Shown here: positions 1 through 9,320 of the stretch, piece after piece
Position numbering within the stretch: the stretch's first letter is position 1
Layout of the letters: every line of letters starts with the position of its first letter
Assembly: GCA_022511075.1 (NCBI GenBank)
Contig: JAFLSE010000005.1
Span: forward strand, 1 to 64,000
Length of the DNA: 64,000 nt
Source of the DNA: Prevotella sp.
GTDB taxonomy: Bacteria; Bacteroidota; Bacteroidia; Bacteroidales; Bacteroidaceae
Reading direction: 5' to 3'
Notes under the pieces: model-generated
Seen by the model: the letters and a program-made list of their open reading frames with translations, nothing else
Databases searched by the model: none
What the model was told of the DNA's origin: nothing
Made by a program: the position numbers and the translations under genes

Positions 1-720
1 ATATATCGTACTAAGAATTGCGTAATGTTCAAATTCTTTTTGTGGAGTAGAAGGTACTATATATGGTGAATTAAACGAAGCACATATTCCCTTTATATCT
101 GGGAAACAAGTTACAATTTTTAAAAATGGGGTTTCTACTATTGAATCATACATTACTGATTCCATTTCAATCTCTTTTCCACTAAGAAAATACGATGCTT
201 TTTTTTTCATCATTTGTAGTAACCAGTTTTTAGGAGCAATAAAACAAACACTGTTTATATTACCATAAAAAAGAAAACTTACTTTTATAACATCCTTTTT
301 CCGTATCAAAACTTTGTCATACATTATTTCATTTATATTCAACACTTTGACACGTCCTGTTATTTTGCATATATAATCAGTTTTTTTGATAAATTTCGAG
401 TGTTGTATAGCATATCTTATGATTAATGATTCTCCATATGCTTTCCCAATAGTTTTATCATAATTATTGCCTTGGAAAGTAATATACTCAAGACGAGTAT
501 TTTTTTTTATAGATTTTATTTCGTCATATATGTTTGTTCCTGTGTTTTCACAAAACACGATATTGCAGTCTGTTTCATTCAAATAGAAGTTTAATGCTTC
601 TAAATATTGAAATTTCCTAATTTCTGGATCTTGCAATTTTGTACTTACCATTCCATTAGGATTTATACAGGCTGTCATAAGAATCGTGACATTATTTTGT
701 TGCTGTAATGAATTTAACAT
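1..720 (-). CDS. Partial surface-polysaccharide locus protein, unrecognised
   Basis: An open frame of 240 codons starts at the ATG at 718-720 and runs off the left edge, so the C-terminus is missing. I do not recognise the family with certainty. The N-terminus has beta strands suggestive of a nucleotide-sugar-type fold (VTILMTACINPNG near residues 10-22). The middle contains several Lys- and Ile-rich stretches. It begins only 4 nt after the stop of the polysaccharide ABC ATPase, so it is almost certainly in the same operon and probably acts in glycan synthesis, perhaps as a glycosyltransferase (inference). It is markedly more AT-rich than its neighbours, as is usual for the variable part of such loci. 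Confidence 0.6.
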   Translation of the reverse strand, partial: MLNSLQQQNNVTILMTACINPNGMVSTKLQDPEIRKFQYLEALNFYLNETDCNIVFCENTGTNIYDEIKSIKKNTRLEYITFQGNNYDKTIGKAYGESLIIRYAIQHSKFIKKTDYICKITGRVKVLNINEIMYDKVLIRKKDVIKVSFLFYGNINSVCFIAPKNWLLQMMKKKASYFLSGKEIEMESVMYDSIVETPFLKIVTCFPDIKGICASFNSPYIVPSTPQKEFEHYAILSTIY

Positions 721-724
721 TTTT

Positions 725-1993
725 TTATATACATTCTAACCCGAAAAGTCCTTCCCTTGCTAATTTCAACGATCTTCCAAACTCTATATGATATCCCTCC
801 GATTGAATTTCTGCACAAGCCAATGCATCCAGCTGACCCTCAATCATCGGGTGGTGAAGGTACAAATCAACAATGTAATCTCCTTCGCTTAAAAACTTCG
901 GCAGACGGATATTGCGTTCTATGTGAAATATGCCTTTTTCTATCTTCTCTATCCTGCCAAGCGTATGACCTTCTGCTAATGCTGCAAGTGGAACTTCATC
1001 TCTGTTTTTTAATATCAGCATCGGGTCCGTAAGCATAGGCTCTTCTGTCTCACCTTCGATAATAAGGCTTAAAATTTCCTGTCCGGCAGTAATCGTAGAA
1101 TGACGATTCTCCGTTCCGTTCAACTCAATTTTCGTAATGTGCAACCAATCTTTTTTACTTTTGATGCAATCCACAATCCTTTCGCTACTTGAAACTTCAG
1201 AACTTTTGAGATAGTGGTCTACGGCATCCGTCACCAAACCGTCAAAGGTCATTATTCCGTCTTCCAGTACTATGCCGCGTGTACAAAGACTTTTCACCGC
1301 AGCCATATTGTGGCTTACAAACAAAACTGTCCGACCTTCGCCGTGGGCTACATCTTTCATCTTGCCGATAGCCTTTTTCTGAAACTCGGCATCACCTACC
1401 GCCAACACCTCGTCTACGACTAATATCTCCGGGTCCAAAAACGCAGCCACGGCAAAGCCAAGACGAACGAACATACCGCTCGAATAACGTTTGACAGGTG
1501 TGTCAATATAACGTTCTACACCTGCAAAGTCGATAATCTCGTCTAACTTGCGCGTGATTTCACTGCGTGTCATACCCATTATAGCCCCATTCATATAGAT
1601 ATTCTCCTGTCCCGTAAGGTCACCATGGAATCCTGTACCTACTTCCAATAGCGAGGCTATGCGTCCTTTGGCACGTATCTCTCCCATCGTGGGCGATGTG
1701 ATGCGCGACAACAACTTTAACAATGTGGATTTGCCTGCTCCATTCTTGCCGATAATACCCACGACCTCACCTTGATGAACGTCGAAAGATATGTCTTTCA
1801 GTGCCCATACGCAGTTTGTACTGCCTTTTTTGCTTCGATCATTGGTCTCGCCGATACGCAACAAGGGGTCTTCCTGATGTAACACCGAAGTTTTCCACCA
1901 GCGGGTAAGGTCGCGAGACAAGGTACCTGTGCCGACTTGCCCCAGCATATACAATTTGCTTATGTTGTCGAATTGCAGAATCGTATTTCCCAT
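725..1993 (-). CDS. Polysaccharide ABC exporter ATPase (Wzt/TagH-like)
   Basis: A 422-residue ATPase expected to energise export of a lipid-linked polysaccharide across the inner membrane together with the permease just upstream. Walker A is GKNGAGKST at 82-90, the ABC signature YSSGM is at 170-174, and Walker B LVVDEVLAVGD is at 191-201, followed by the switch His in VSHN. About 160 residues follow the nucleotide-binding domain. That extension is typical of Wzt proteins whose C-terminal beta-sandwich recognises the glycan, although I cannot confirm this one from sequence alone. The gene lies 1 nt from the permease and 4 nt from the next gene, as expected in one transcript. Family well supported; exported glycan unknown. 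Confidence 0.93.
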   Translation of the reverse strand: MGNTILQFDNISKLYMLGQVGTGTLSRDLTRWWKTSVLHQEDPLLRIGETNDRSKKGSTNCVWALKDISFDVHQGEVVGIIGKNGAGKSTLLKLLSRITSPTMGEIRAKGRIASLLEVGTGFHGDLTGQENIYMNGAIMGMTRSEITRKLDEIIDFAGVERYIDTPVKRYSSGMFVRLGFAVAAFLDPEILVVDEVLAVGDAEFQKKAIGKMKDVAHGEGRTVLFVSHNMAAVKSLCTRGIVLEDGIMTFDGLVTDAVDHYLKSSEVSSSERIVDCIKSKKDWLHITKIELNGTENRHSTITAGQEILSLIIEGETEEPMLTDPMLILKNRDEVPLAALAEGHTLGRIEKIEKGIFHIERNIRLPKFLSEGDYIVDLYLHHPMIEGQLDALACAEIQSEGYHIEFGRSLKLAREGLFGLECI

Positions 1994-1994
1994 A

Positions 1995-2849
1995 TCAGAC
2001 GGTATCCATAAAGTTGCGTTCTACACGGTTAAAGACGATTACCGAAAAGAAAAGCGTAATAATCATAAAAATGGCACTGTAAAACAGGCCTCCCATATTG
2101 AATGAGCCACAGCCAGTGCAGCCGTAACGGAATGTTTCGAAAATCGGGGTTAACGGGTTGAGTTCGATAAACACTTTATATTTTTCAGACATCACACTCA
2201 AGGGATAGACAACAGGTGTTGCATACATAAACAGCTGTAAGCCGAAGCCGACCAACTGCACGAGGTCACGATATTTATAGGTAAGCGACGATATGATTAA
2301 TCCCCACGAAAGAGCATGAAATGCTATCATCAGCACCAGTAGCGGAAAGAGGTACAATGACCAATTGATGGCAAGATTTGCACCTTTAATTGCGAAATAA
2401 ACATACATGGCAATGAACATAGCCAATTGTATACCCATCTTGAAAAGGTTGGAGGTTATTCCCGACAACGGAACAATGAGCCGTGGAAAATAGACCTTGC
2501 CGAAAAGACCTGCATTGCTGACAAAAACATTTGAGCACAATGTGAACGATTCGCTGAAATATCCCCACAGCATGATGCCTGACATATAAAACAGCGGCTG
2601 CGGTACTCCGTCTGTTGAAATTCCTGCCAGATTTCCGAAGATGAACATATAGACGATTGTCGTAAACAGCGGCTGTATCAAAAACCATAACGGTCCGAGA
2701 ATGGTCTGCTTGTAAAGCGTGATAAAGTCGCGCTTGATGTACATAACATACAAATCGCGATAGCGCCACAAGCCTTTGAGGTCTACATCAAGCCACTTTC
2801 TTTTGGGCCTGATGACTATCGGCCAATTTTCTTCTGCTGTTTGAGACAT
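1995..2849 (-). CDS. Polysaccharide ABC exporter permease (Wzm-like, ABC-2 type)
   Basis: A 284-residue ABC-2 type membrane protein with about six hydrophobic segments, forming the transmembrane pore for the ATPase encoded next. The N-terminal cytosolic part (VDLKGLWRYRDLYVMYIKRD) is the amphipathic lead-in typical of O-antigen and teichoic-acid permeases, followed by ILGPLWFLIQPL in the first membrane helix. Length fits the family (about 260-290). The start codon overlaps the stop of the upstream co-polymerase gene as TAATG, suggesting translational coupling. Confidence 0.93.
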   Translation of the reverse strand: MSQTAEENWPIVIRPKRKWLDVDLKGLWRYRDLYVMYIKRDFITLYKQTILGPLWFLIQPLFTTIVYMFIFGNLAGISTDGVPQPLFYMSGIMLWGYFSESFTLCSNVFVSNAGLFGKVYFPRLIVPLSGITSNLFKMGIQLAMFIAMYVYFAIKGANLAINWSLYLFPLLVLMIAFHALSWGLIISSLTYKYRDLVQLVGFGLQLFMYATPVVYPLSVMSEKYKVFIELNPLTPIFETFRYGCTGCGSFNMGGLFYSAIFMIITLFFSVIVFNRVERNFMDTV

Positions 2850-5263
2850 TACTCTTTCTTGCTGTATCCGTAATTACTGTAATGATAGCCGTATTTATGA
2901 TAACCATAGCGCCCCATGGCATCCGTAGTACCGTTCAGGATAATGGAGAGATTCTTGTATTTCTTCTCTTCATACCACTGCTCGATGTCGGGCAGAAAGC
3001 CGCGCTCCATGACACCTGCCCTCACAATGAAGAGCGTCAGGTCTGCATAGCGGTTGATGATTGCGGCATCGGCTACAATTTCGACGGGCGGACAATCAAT
3101 AATCACATAATCGTACTCTGCACGTACTTCATCTATCATCTGTTTAAAACGCGGCACAAACAATAGTTCCGTGGGGTTGGGTGGTATCTTGCCACACGGC
3201 AGTACATCTACCGTGCCGAGCTTGACAATCAATTTCTTATAGTCTGGCTCTTGACCGCTCAGATAGTTGGATACACCCATGTGCGGACTACCGACATACT
3301 CCGACAACGAGCCTTTGCGCAAGTCAAGGTCTATAGCCAGCACCTTCTTATCCTTTATTCCTAATGCAGCCGACAAGTTGGCAGTGATGAAGGTCTTGCC
3401 ACTGCCCGGATTCACTGATGTCAGCATGATTATGTGATGCGTCTCATCATAGCCGAGCATAAACTCCACATTGGTACGCACGACACGGAACGCCTCGTTT
3501 ATCATATTGCGGTTCTTTTCGACAACCAGCACCTGCGGCATTGCCTTGACAGAGTCGTTTTTCCGTTTCAGCAGTTTTTTCTTACCTTTGGCAAGCGGTA
3601 TTTCCCCTGCAAACGGAACACTAAGTTGCTCTATATCCTTGCGACCGCGCACCTTTGTGTTCATTATTTCGCGCAAGGCGATAATGCCGCCCGGAACAGC
3701 CAGTCCAACGATAAAGGACATAAGCAGGATAGACTGCGATACAGGCTCTATCGGCACGTTACTGCCATGAGGTGCTTCTATCAACTGCGAGTTATAGGCA
3801 GCGAATGCCTGCGAGAGCTCGTTTTCCTCACGCTTCTGCAACAAGAACATATAAAGCTGTTCCTTCACCTTCTGCTGACGTTCCACGGAGAGCAAATCCA
3901 ACGACTGCCGCGGATTGGCAGCAATCTTCGCCACCGCCTGCCTGTGTACTGCCTGTATGCTGCCCTGCTTTGCCTGTAACACAGTCATTTCATAGTCCAA
4001 CGCCTGTACTATTGTCTTGCGCAAGGTGGCAAGCTGCTGGTCCATGTCAATGACCAAAGGATTCTGCAACGATGAGTTAGCCAAGTGGTTGTTACGTTTC
4101 AACAGCAAAGAATTATATTCCGAGATTTGCACGCCGATACTCGGATTCGTCATTGCCAAGTTCGTAGGCAGCAACTGGTTTTCATGCTGTCCGTCAGTGA
4201 GATAGTTACGAACGAAGCGTGTCATGTAAATCTGGTTTCCCAACTCGCGCAACTCCTGCTCTGCACCGGAGGCTTCTCCCATCGCAGCACCTCCCGTAGA
4301 GCCTACGTCCAAAATAAGGTTATGCGATTTCCAATCGGAAATTTCCTGCTCCACATCCCCAAGTTCCTGCTCAATAAGTGCCAGACGCTCCTTGATGAAC
4401 TGGTTTGTGTTGATGGTTTTCTTGTTACGGTCCTTCACCCAGTTTTCGTTATAGACCGCAACCATAGTGTTCAAGATATCCTCCGCCCTGACAGGCGATA
4501 CATCGCGGAAACTGACATCAAGAATCGAAGAGTTCCTGTCGCGCAGCTGCGCGTCAATGCGTCCCTGCACCGATGCCGTGACTTCGTTGAAATTTCTCCT
4601 GCGCACGGTCAGCTCATCATTCAGTCCTGCCTGAAGCATGCCTGTAGGCTTTATCACTATTCGTCCGACAGGAGTCTTGATTGTATCGTTAAACTTCACA
4701 GCCATACTACCTTCGGTAAGAATCCCGTTGCGGACAAAATTGCTCAGTACCGCTTTCTTGTTTTCAGCCATATATATATCGAACGATGCCGACTCTGCGT
4801 CATTCATGTCAACAAACGAGACGGTTACCGGCTGATCCACGCCGTAAAGTATCTCTTCGTGGAATGTTCCTTCCTTGACATATTCCACATCAAGATTCAG
4901 GCGACGGACAATCTCAGAGGCAATGGTTCCTGACTTAAGCGATAGAATCTCGTTGGTTATGTTCGTCGATACCTGCGTAAGTCCCATATCTGCCAATGCG
5001 GATATCTCGCTCGTCTTATCCTCCGACTTAATCAGAATGGATATTGTCCGCAAATATACAGGGGTGGTCTTCTTTATTTTCAGGACGGCATACCCCATAG
5101 TTATTCCCAGCGCCAGCACAAACCACCACCAACGGCTCAGGCAAAGCCAAGCTATGTCCTTCACAATCGCAGCCGAATTGTTGTTAACGGCCCGCTTAGG
5201 ACGGGAGGCTGTAGGAATTTCCGCCCCGGTTGATACATTTGTACGGCCTATGATTCGTTCCAT
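2849..5263 (-). CDS. Polysaccharide co-polymerase / bacterial tyrosine kinase (Wzc-like)
   Basis: An 804-residue inner-membrane protein that controls chain length and export of surface polysaccharide through autophosphorylation. A Wzz-type N-terminal region has a first membrane helix near 42-62, a long periplasmic part with coiled coil (about 280-330 and 400-490), and a second membrane helix near 510-530. The cytosolic BY-kinase domain carries Walker A SVNPGSGKT (616-624), Walker A' VLAIDLDLRKGS (641-652) and Walker B DYVIIDCPP (718-726). The C-terminal tail holds a tyrosine cluster (seven Tyr between about 786 and 800), the usual autophosphorylation site. Unlike split Gram-positive systems, kinase and membrane parts are fused. 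Confidence 0.95.
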   Translation of the reverse strand: MERIIGRTNVSTGAEIPTASRPKRAVNNNSAAIVKDIAWLCLSRWWWFVLALGITMGYAVLKIKKTTPVYLRTISILIKSEDKTSEISALADMGLTQVSTNITNEILSLKSGTIASEIVRRLNLDVEYVKEGTFHEEILYGVDQPVTVSFVDMNDAESASFDIYMAENKKAVLSNFVRNGILTEGSMAVKFNDTIKTPVGRIVIKPTGMLQAGLNDELTVRRRNFNEVTASVQGRIDAQLRDRNSSILDVSFRDVSPVRAEDILNTMVAVYNENWVKDRNKKTINTNQFIKERLALIEQELGDVEQEISDWKSHNLILDVGSTGGAAMGEASGAEQELRELGNQIYMTRFVRNYLTDGQHENQLLPTNLAMTNPSIGVQISEYNSLLLKRNNHLANSSLQNPLVIDMDQQLATLRKTIVQALDYEMTVLQAKQGSIQAVHRQAVAKIAANPRQSLDLLSVERQQKVKEQLYMFLLQKREENELSQAFAAYNSQLIEAPHGSNVPIEPVSQSILLMSFIVGLAVPGGIIALREIMNTKVRGRKDIEQLSVPFAGEIPLAKGKKKLLKRKNDSVKAMPQVLVVEKNRNMINEAFRVVRTNVEFMLGYDETHHIIMLTSVNPGSGKTFITANLSAALGIKDKKVLAIDLDLRKGSLSEYVGSPHMGVSNYLSGQEPDYKKLIVKLGTVDVLPCGKIPPNPTELLFVPRFKQMIDEVRAEYDYVIIDCPPVEIVADAAIINRYADLTLFIVRAGVMERGFLPDIEQWYEEKKYKNLSIILNGTTDAMGRYGYHKYGYHYSNYGYSKKE

Positions 5264-5275
5264 AAACTAAAAATA

Positions 5276-6046
5276 TTATTTTGTAAGCAAAAGAATAAGC
5301 GAAATCGCGAAAGAAGCCATCGAAGTCCAGAATCCGTATGTATAGAAAGTGCTTCCATGAACATTAGCCTGATTTCTCTTCACCAATATCGGCTCTATAT
5401 AGATGATGTCATTCTGCTGGATATAATAGACGGGAGATGAATACAAGTCATGGACATTAAGCAGGCTGACGCGATAGGGTGTCTGCACACCTTTCTCCGT
5501 GCGCAGGACAAGTATGTTGTCGCGACTGGCGGTAAGTGGAAGGTCTCCTGCCTCCGACAGTGCCTCAAGCAGGGTGATATGGTCGCGCTCTATGGCTTTG
5601 CGCCCTGACAGCTCGCCCAAGAAATAATAGCCCAAGTCGGCATATTCCACGACCACGGTAGGACTTCTTACCAACTCCGATTCAATAAGCCTGTATTTTA
5701 TCGTGTTTGACAGTTCCTGCCTTGTCAGTCCCTCCGCCTTTATCGGTCCTAACACCGGCATGTCTATATTGCCACGGTCGTCAACGGTATAGAGCGAGTG
5801 CTGTCCGTTGCCCTCGCCCGAGCCGTCCAGCAGGTTGAAATCACGCACCACTTCCCTGTCGCGTGCATGAATGACAATACTTATCTTATCGCCGGGCTGC
5901 AGGCGGATTGCCTGTGCCTCCTGCAAAATCATCGACACGTTAGGCTGGATATCCTGAAGATAGACCACCTTCTTGGAAGAGCCGCAAGATGTCATTAAAA
6001 TACAGCCGATAATAACGGACAGCGAAATATTGAAAAAATGCTTCAT
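5276..6046 (-). CDS. Polysaccharide export outer-membrane lipoprotein (Wza-like, SLBB)
   Basis: A 256-residue lipoprotein expected to form or gate the outer-membrane exit for polysaccharide. A signal peptide ends in the lipobox MTSC with the lipidated Cys at 21. It is followed by a Poly_export domain (LQPGDKISIVIHARD near 50) and an SLBB-like part (YYFLGELSGRKAI). A short C-terminal hydrophobic helix (near 237-255, MASFAISLILLLTK) ends the protein. The gene lies 12 nt upstream of the co-polymerase gene, the usual Wza-Wzc pairing. Shorter than E. coli Wza (about 380), as is normal in Bacteroidetes. Confidence 0.92.
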   Translation of the reverse strand: MKHFFNISLSVIIGCILMTSCGSSKKVVYLQDIQPNVSMILQEAQAIRLQPGDKISIVIHARDREVVRDFNLLDGSGEGNGQHSLYTVDDRGNIDMPVLGPIKAEGLTRQELSNTIKYRLIESELVRSPTVVVEYADLGYYFLGELSGRKAIERDHITLLEALSEAGDLPLTASRDNILVLRTEKGVQTPYRVSLLNVHDLYSSPVYYIQQNDIIYIEPILVKRNQANVHGSTFYTYGFWTSMASFAISLILLLTK

Positions 6047-6097
6047 AAAGATATACTGTTATTTTTACTTGAAATTTCTTTTATTAGTGTTTCTTCG

Positions 6098-6772
6098 TCA
6101 TTCATCTATGATTTCCAAGAATGCCGTCGGAACATAAGCCGTCGACACCAGTCCCACATTCGACAGGGCTACAATTACGCGCTGCTGTCCGGATACCCGT
6201 GCAACTTTCCCCTCGACACCCTTGAATATCCCGTCCGTCACCCTGACAATTTCTCCGCCCTTGTAATGACACTGGGACTCATCTACGAATTTCAGGTGCT
6301 CGCTGTTGTTGCATGTCGCAAGAATGAAGTTTTCCATTTCCTTGCAGGATATCGTCAGGGGAGGATTCTTTTGGGCAGAGTCCTGCTCACAGTGGTTGTA
6401 GTAGTATGTGAGATACGGCAATGCCGGGGTATTCTTCACATATTCGTCTGCCTTTTTCTCCGTGGTGTATGCAAAAATGATATTGGGGATAAGCGCCTCC
6501 AAGACCTTCTTGGGCTTACCGTTCACCGCCTTGTAGGTATAGCGCTTGGCTATATATACGAATGTTCCGTCTTCAACCAGATAGTCCGATGCCTTGTCTT
6601 CGCGTCCGTATGAGGCACGCAACACGTACCAGTTCATACCCGGTGTATGGGCATATCTTACCGTTGCCCCTGTTTTTGAGCTTTTGGCTTCGGGGATAGT
6701 ATTAAGTGCAACCTTAACACTTGGAGGAACAGCCTCGCCTCGCCGAGTTTCCACATTAGACAATGTGTACAT
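6098..6772 (-). CDS. UpxY-like transcription antiterminator of the polysaccharide operon
   Basis: A 224-residue NusG paralogue of the UpxY family. In Bacteroides these proteins are the first gene of each capsule operon and prevent premature termination in the operon leader. The NGN domain starts at WYVLRASYGRED (48-59) and the KOW motif lies at about 172-205 (GGEIVRVTDGIFKGVEGKV). The first ~45 residues precede the canonical domain start, and Met46 (position 6637) would give about 179 residues, the usual length, so the true start could be there. It precedes the wza-wzc-wzm-wzt genes on the same strand, matching the known order. No UpxZ-type partner was seen. Confidence 0.9.
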   Translation of the reverse strand: MYTLSNVETRRGEAVPPSVKVALNTIPEAKSSKTGATVRYAHTPGMNWYVLRASYGREDKASDYLVEDGTFVYIAKRYTYKAVNGKPKKVLEALIPNIIFAYTTEKKADEYVKNTPALPYLTYYYNHCEQDSAQKNPPLTISCKEMENFILATCNNSEHLKFVDESQCHYKGGEIVRVTDGIFKGVEGKVARVSGQQRVIVALSNVGLVSTAYVPTAFLEIIDE

Positions 6773-6866
6773 ATCGAACCTTCTACACCAATTCGATGCT
6801 ACATAAAAGTGCCTTAAACACCCTTTTTGGTTTATAATCCTTTCCTACACAGTACCAGTTTCATTT

Positions 6867-6892
6867 GGGGGTTTCTTCGTTTTACCCCCCCC
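6867..6892 (-). other. GC-rich hairpin in the antiterminator leader
   Basis: GGGGG at 6867-6871 can pair with part of a run of eight C at 6885-6892 across a 13-nt loop. It stands out in AT-rich surroundings between the candidate promoter and the UpxY-like gene. On the transcribed minus strand the stem is followed by AAATGAAA, not a U-run, so it is not a classic terminator. It may be a pause or regulatory structure (inference). Confidence 0.45.
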
Positions 6893-6975
6893 TTATGCTG
6901 GGAACAGGGAGGTATCAGCAATAAAACAAGACAGACAATCTGTGTTAAATTTGCCAACGATTATAAAAGTCATTG

Positions 6976-6983
6976 CAAAGGTA
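6976..6983 (-). promoter_or_regulatory. Candidate -7 element for the polysaccharide operon
   Basis: On the minus strand this reads TACCTTTG, matching TAnnTTTG. It would give a leader of about 195 nt before the antiterminator start at 6772, the sort of long 5' leader on which UpxY proteins act. No convincing TTTG lies 19-21 nt upstream, so this is tentative. Confidence 0.4.
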
Positions 6984-7025
6984 ATAAAAAAGAAAGTAAA
7001 ACTGAAATAAAATCGGGAAAATTTC

Positions 7026-7056
7026 TTGTAACATAGCATATTTTTATGTATATTTG
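7026..7056 (+). promoter_or_regulatory. Promoter of the DUF5106/thioredoxin gene
   Basis: TTG at 7026-7028 and TATATTTG at 7049-7056, separated by 20 nt, match the Bacteroidetes -33/-7 consensus. Transcription would begin near 7062, about 25 nt before the ATG at 7087. Confidence 0.75.
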
Positions 7057-7086
7057 CAGCGCATTTAACTTGTTAAAGACACACCA

Positions 7087-8007
7087 ATGAAATATATTGC
7101 ACTAATATTGGTATGCTGTTCACACCTGCTTACCGTGTCCGCAGGCAGCATTTCAGACTCCATTCCCGAGCTGCCTTTGCCGAAAGTACCTGCAACACTG
7201 CGTGAGCCAAGTGTACGTGCAACATACATCATAGAGCATTTCTGGGACGAAATGGATTTCCGAGACACGCTGCGTTCGCACAACAGGGAATTTATGGAGC
7301 AGAACTTCTCCAACTTCATGAGTGTGTTTCCGTATGCTGACGAGCAGGCGCAACGAACGGCAATAGCAACGCTCCTGCACAAGGCAGAGGCTGACAACAG
7401 CGCATACATCGTGCTGAGGGACATTGCAGAGAAATATCTGTACGAGCCCAACTCGCCTATGTTGTCCGAAGAGTATTATATCCTTTTCCTCGAACATTTC
7501 GTGCAGTCTCCTATATTGGGCACAACAACCACAAATCGTCTGCGGTGGCAGCTTGAGGCAGCACGCAAAAACCGTCCCGGAATGACGGCGGCAGACTTTG
7601 TATACACAACACGCAACGGCAACAAGACAACACTGCACAAGACCGCAAGCGAGGGTGAAATACTGCTGATATTCTACGACCCCGACTGCGAGCACTGCAA
7701 GGAGATTATGGGTGAGTTGCAGACTGACAAGACTCTTGCAGACATGGTTGCCTCGGGAAGAATAAAGGTGTTGGCAATAAATTCGGGTGACGACTATAAC
7801 CTTTGGAAAAGCACGGCGGACTCGCTGCCAGCCAACTGGATTGTGGGCTACGAATCGGGAGAGTTGCAGGAAAACGGGTCTTATGTGTTGCGTGCCATGC
7901 CAACGCTTTACCTGCTCGACAGCAACAAAAAAGTTGTGCTGAAAGATGTTCCTCCAGCACAACTATTCAGCTTGTTACGCAGTTACGCAACCCTGTCTGC
8001 TTATTAG
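7087..8007 (+). CDS. DUF5106 domain / thioredoxin-like secreted protein
   Basis: A 306-residue exported protein. Residues 1-19 form a signal peptide without lipobox. A helical DUF5106-type region follows (about 30-165), then a thioredoxin-like domain with strand ILLIFYDPDCEHC. The redox motif is C201-E-H-C204. The cis-proline region is RAMPTLYLLD near the end. It probably acts in periplasmic thiol-disulfide exchange; substrates are unknown. It has its own promoter and ends 4 nt inside the convergent DUF1015 gene. Function of the DUF5106 part is not established. Confidence 0.85.
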   Translation: MKYIALILVCCSHLLTVSAGSISDSIPELPLPKVPATLREPSVRATYIIEHFWDEMDFRDTLRSHNREFMEQNFSNFMSVFPYADEQAQRTAIATLLHKAEADNSAYIVLRDIAEKYLYEPNSPMLSEEYYILFLEHFVQSPILGTTTTNRLRWQLEAARKNRPGMTAADFVYTTRNGNKTTLHKTASEGEILLIFYDPDCEHCKEIMGELQTDKTLADMVASGRIKVLAINSGDDYNLWKSTADSLPANWIVGYESGELQENGSYVLRAMPTLYLLDSNKKVVLKDVPPAQLFSLLRSYATLSAY

Positions 8008-9251
8008 TCAAGTTTGTGTATCACTAATCCGCTGCGCAGCTTCGGCTCAAACCATGTTGCCTTTGGCGGCATTATCTTTCCGCTGTCGGCAATGTCCATT
8101 ATCTGCTGCATAGAAACGGGATAGAGTGCCAACGCGGCATGCATCTCTCCGCTGTCCACGCGACGTTTAAGTTCGCCAAGACCACGAAGTCCGCCAACGA
8201 AGTCAACCCTCTGACTGCTGCGCAAGTCGCCCAATGCGAGAATGTCCTGCAAAATCAATCGGCTCGAAATATCCACGTCGAGCACGCCTATCGGGTCTGT
8301 GTCGTCGTATGTGCCTTCCTTTGCCTTCAGACTGTACCAGTGCCCGTCGAGATATAACGAGAACTCGTGCAGCTCCGCAGGTTTGTATATTTCCGTTCCC
8401 TTGTCCTCCACGATGAAGTTCTCTCCCACTCTTGCGAGGAACTCTTCCGAAGTGAGTCCGTTCAGGTCCTTGAACACACGGTTGTAGTCGAGTATCGTCA
8501 ACTGGCTTGCCTGGAAGCACACCGCCATGAAGTAGTTATACTCCTCCGTGCCGTTGTGGTTGGGGTTCTGCTTCTGCTTTTCCGCACCCACGAGTGCCGC
8601 CGCAGCCGAGCGGTGATGCCCGTCGGCAATGTAGAGGCTCGGCATCTTTGCAAACTCCTCTGTAATGGTCTTTATGTCTGCCTTGTCGGATATCACCCAG
8701 AACTTGTGACCGAAGCCGTCTATCGGAGCAATGAAATCATATTCTGGCTCAGTGGCAGCATATTTCATTATGAGCGCATCGAGCACAGCATTGTCGGGAT
8801 AGGCAAAGAACACAGGCTCGATGTTTGCGTTGTTCACACGAACGTGCTTCATGCGGTCCTCCTCCTTGTCGCGGCGTGTCAGCTCGTGCTTCTTTATCAC
8901 ACCCGTCATGTAGTCGTCGACGTATGCACCTACCACAAGTCCGTACTGCGTCTTGCCGTTCATCGTCTGGGCGTAGATGTAGTAGTGCTCCTTGTCGTCC
9001 TGCACTAACCAGCCCTTTTCCTGAAACATCTTGAAGTTCTCCGCCGCCTTCTCATAGACACGAGGGTCATACTCGCTCGTTCCCGGCTCAAAGCAGATTT
9101 CGGGCTTGATTATCCTGTAAAGGCTCTTTTCGTTGTCGCCTGCCTCGGCGCGTGCCTCTTCTGAGTCAAGCACGTCATAAGGACGGCACTCCACCTGCTC
9201 CACCAACTCCTTCGGTGGGCGTATTCCCTTGAATGGTTTTATTATTGCCAT
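8004..9251 (-). CDS. DUF1015 family protein
   Basis: A 415-residue cytosolic protein of the DUF1015 family, recognised from the start (AIIKPFKGIRPPKE, then the PYDVLDSEEARA segment near 24-36) and the conserved ADGHHRSAAAL motif in the middle. Length is typical. In many Bacteroidetes this family lies beside serine-biosynthesis genes (serC, serA), and a link with serine phosphorylation has been suggested for related proteins. No such neighbour is present here, so the role stays open. It is monocistronic with a clear promoter just upstream, and converges on the thioredoxin gene. Confidence 0.88.
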   Translation of the reverse strand: MAIIKPFKGIRPPKELVEQVECRPYDVLDSEEARAEAGDNEKSLYRIIKPEICFEPGTSEYDPRVYEKAAENFKMFQEKGWLVQDDKEHYYIYAQTMNGKTQYGLVVGAYVDDYMTGVIKKHELTRRDKEEDRMKHVRVNNANIEPVFFAYPDNAVLDALIMKYAATEPEYDFIAPIDGFGHKFWVISDKADIKTITEEFAKMPSLYIADGHHRSAAAALVGAEKQKQNPNHNGTEEYNYFMAVCFQASQLTILDYNRVFKDLNGLTSEEFLARVGENFIVEDKGTEIYKPAELHEFSLYLDGHWYSLKAKEGTYDDTDPIGVLDVDISSRLILQDILALGDLRSSQRVDFVGGLRGLGELKRRVDSGEMHAALALYPVSMQQIMDIADSGKIMPPKATWFEPKLRSGLVIHKLD

Positions 9252-9288
9252 AGTCTCACGGTTTTTGTTTGGTTATACTTTATCGCTA

Positions 9289-9320
9289 CAAAGATAAACA
9301 TTTTCCTGTGCACCACCAAA
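9289..9320 (-). promoter_or_regulatory. Promoter of the DUF1015 gene
   Basis: Read on the minus strand, TTTG (9317-9320) and TATCTTTG (9289-9296) are separated by 20 nt, an exact match to the Bacteroidetes consensus. The start of transcription would fall near 9282, about 30 nt before the ATG. Confidence 0.75.

Noticed and set aside
4085..4933. 282-residue plus-strand frame
   Set aside because: Antisense to the Wzc-like gene, with composition of a shadow frame.
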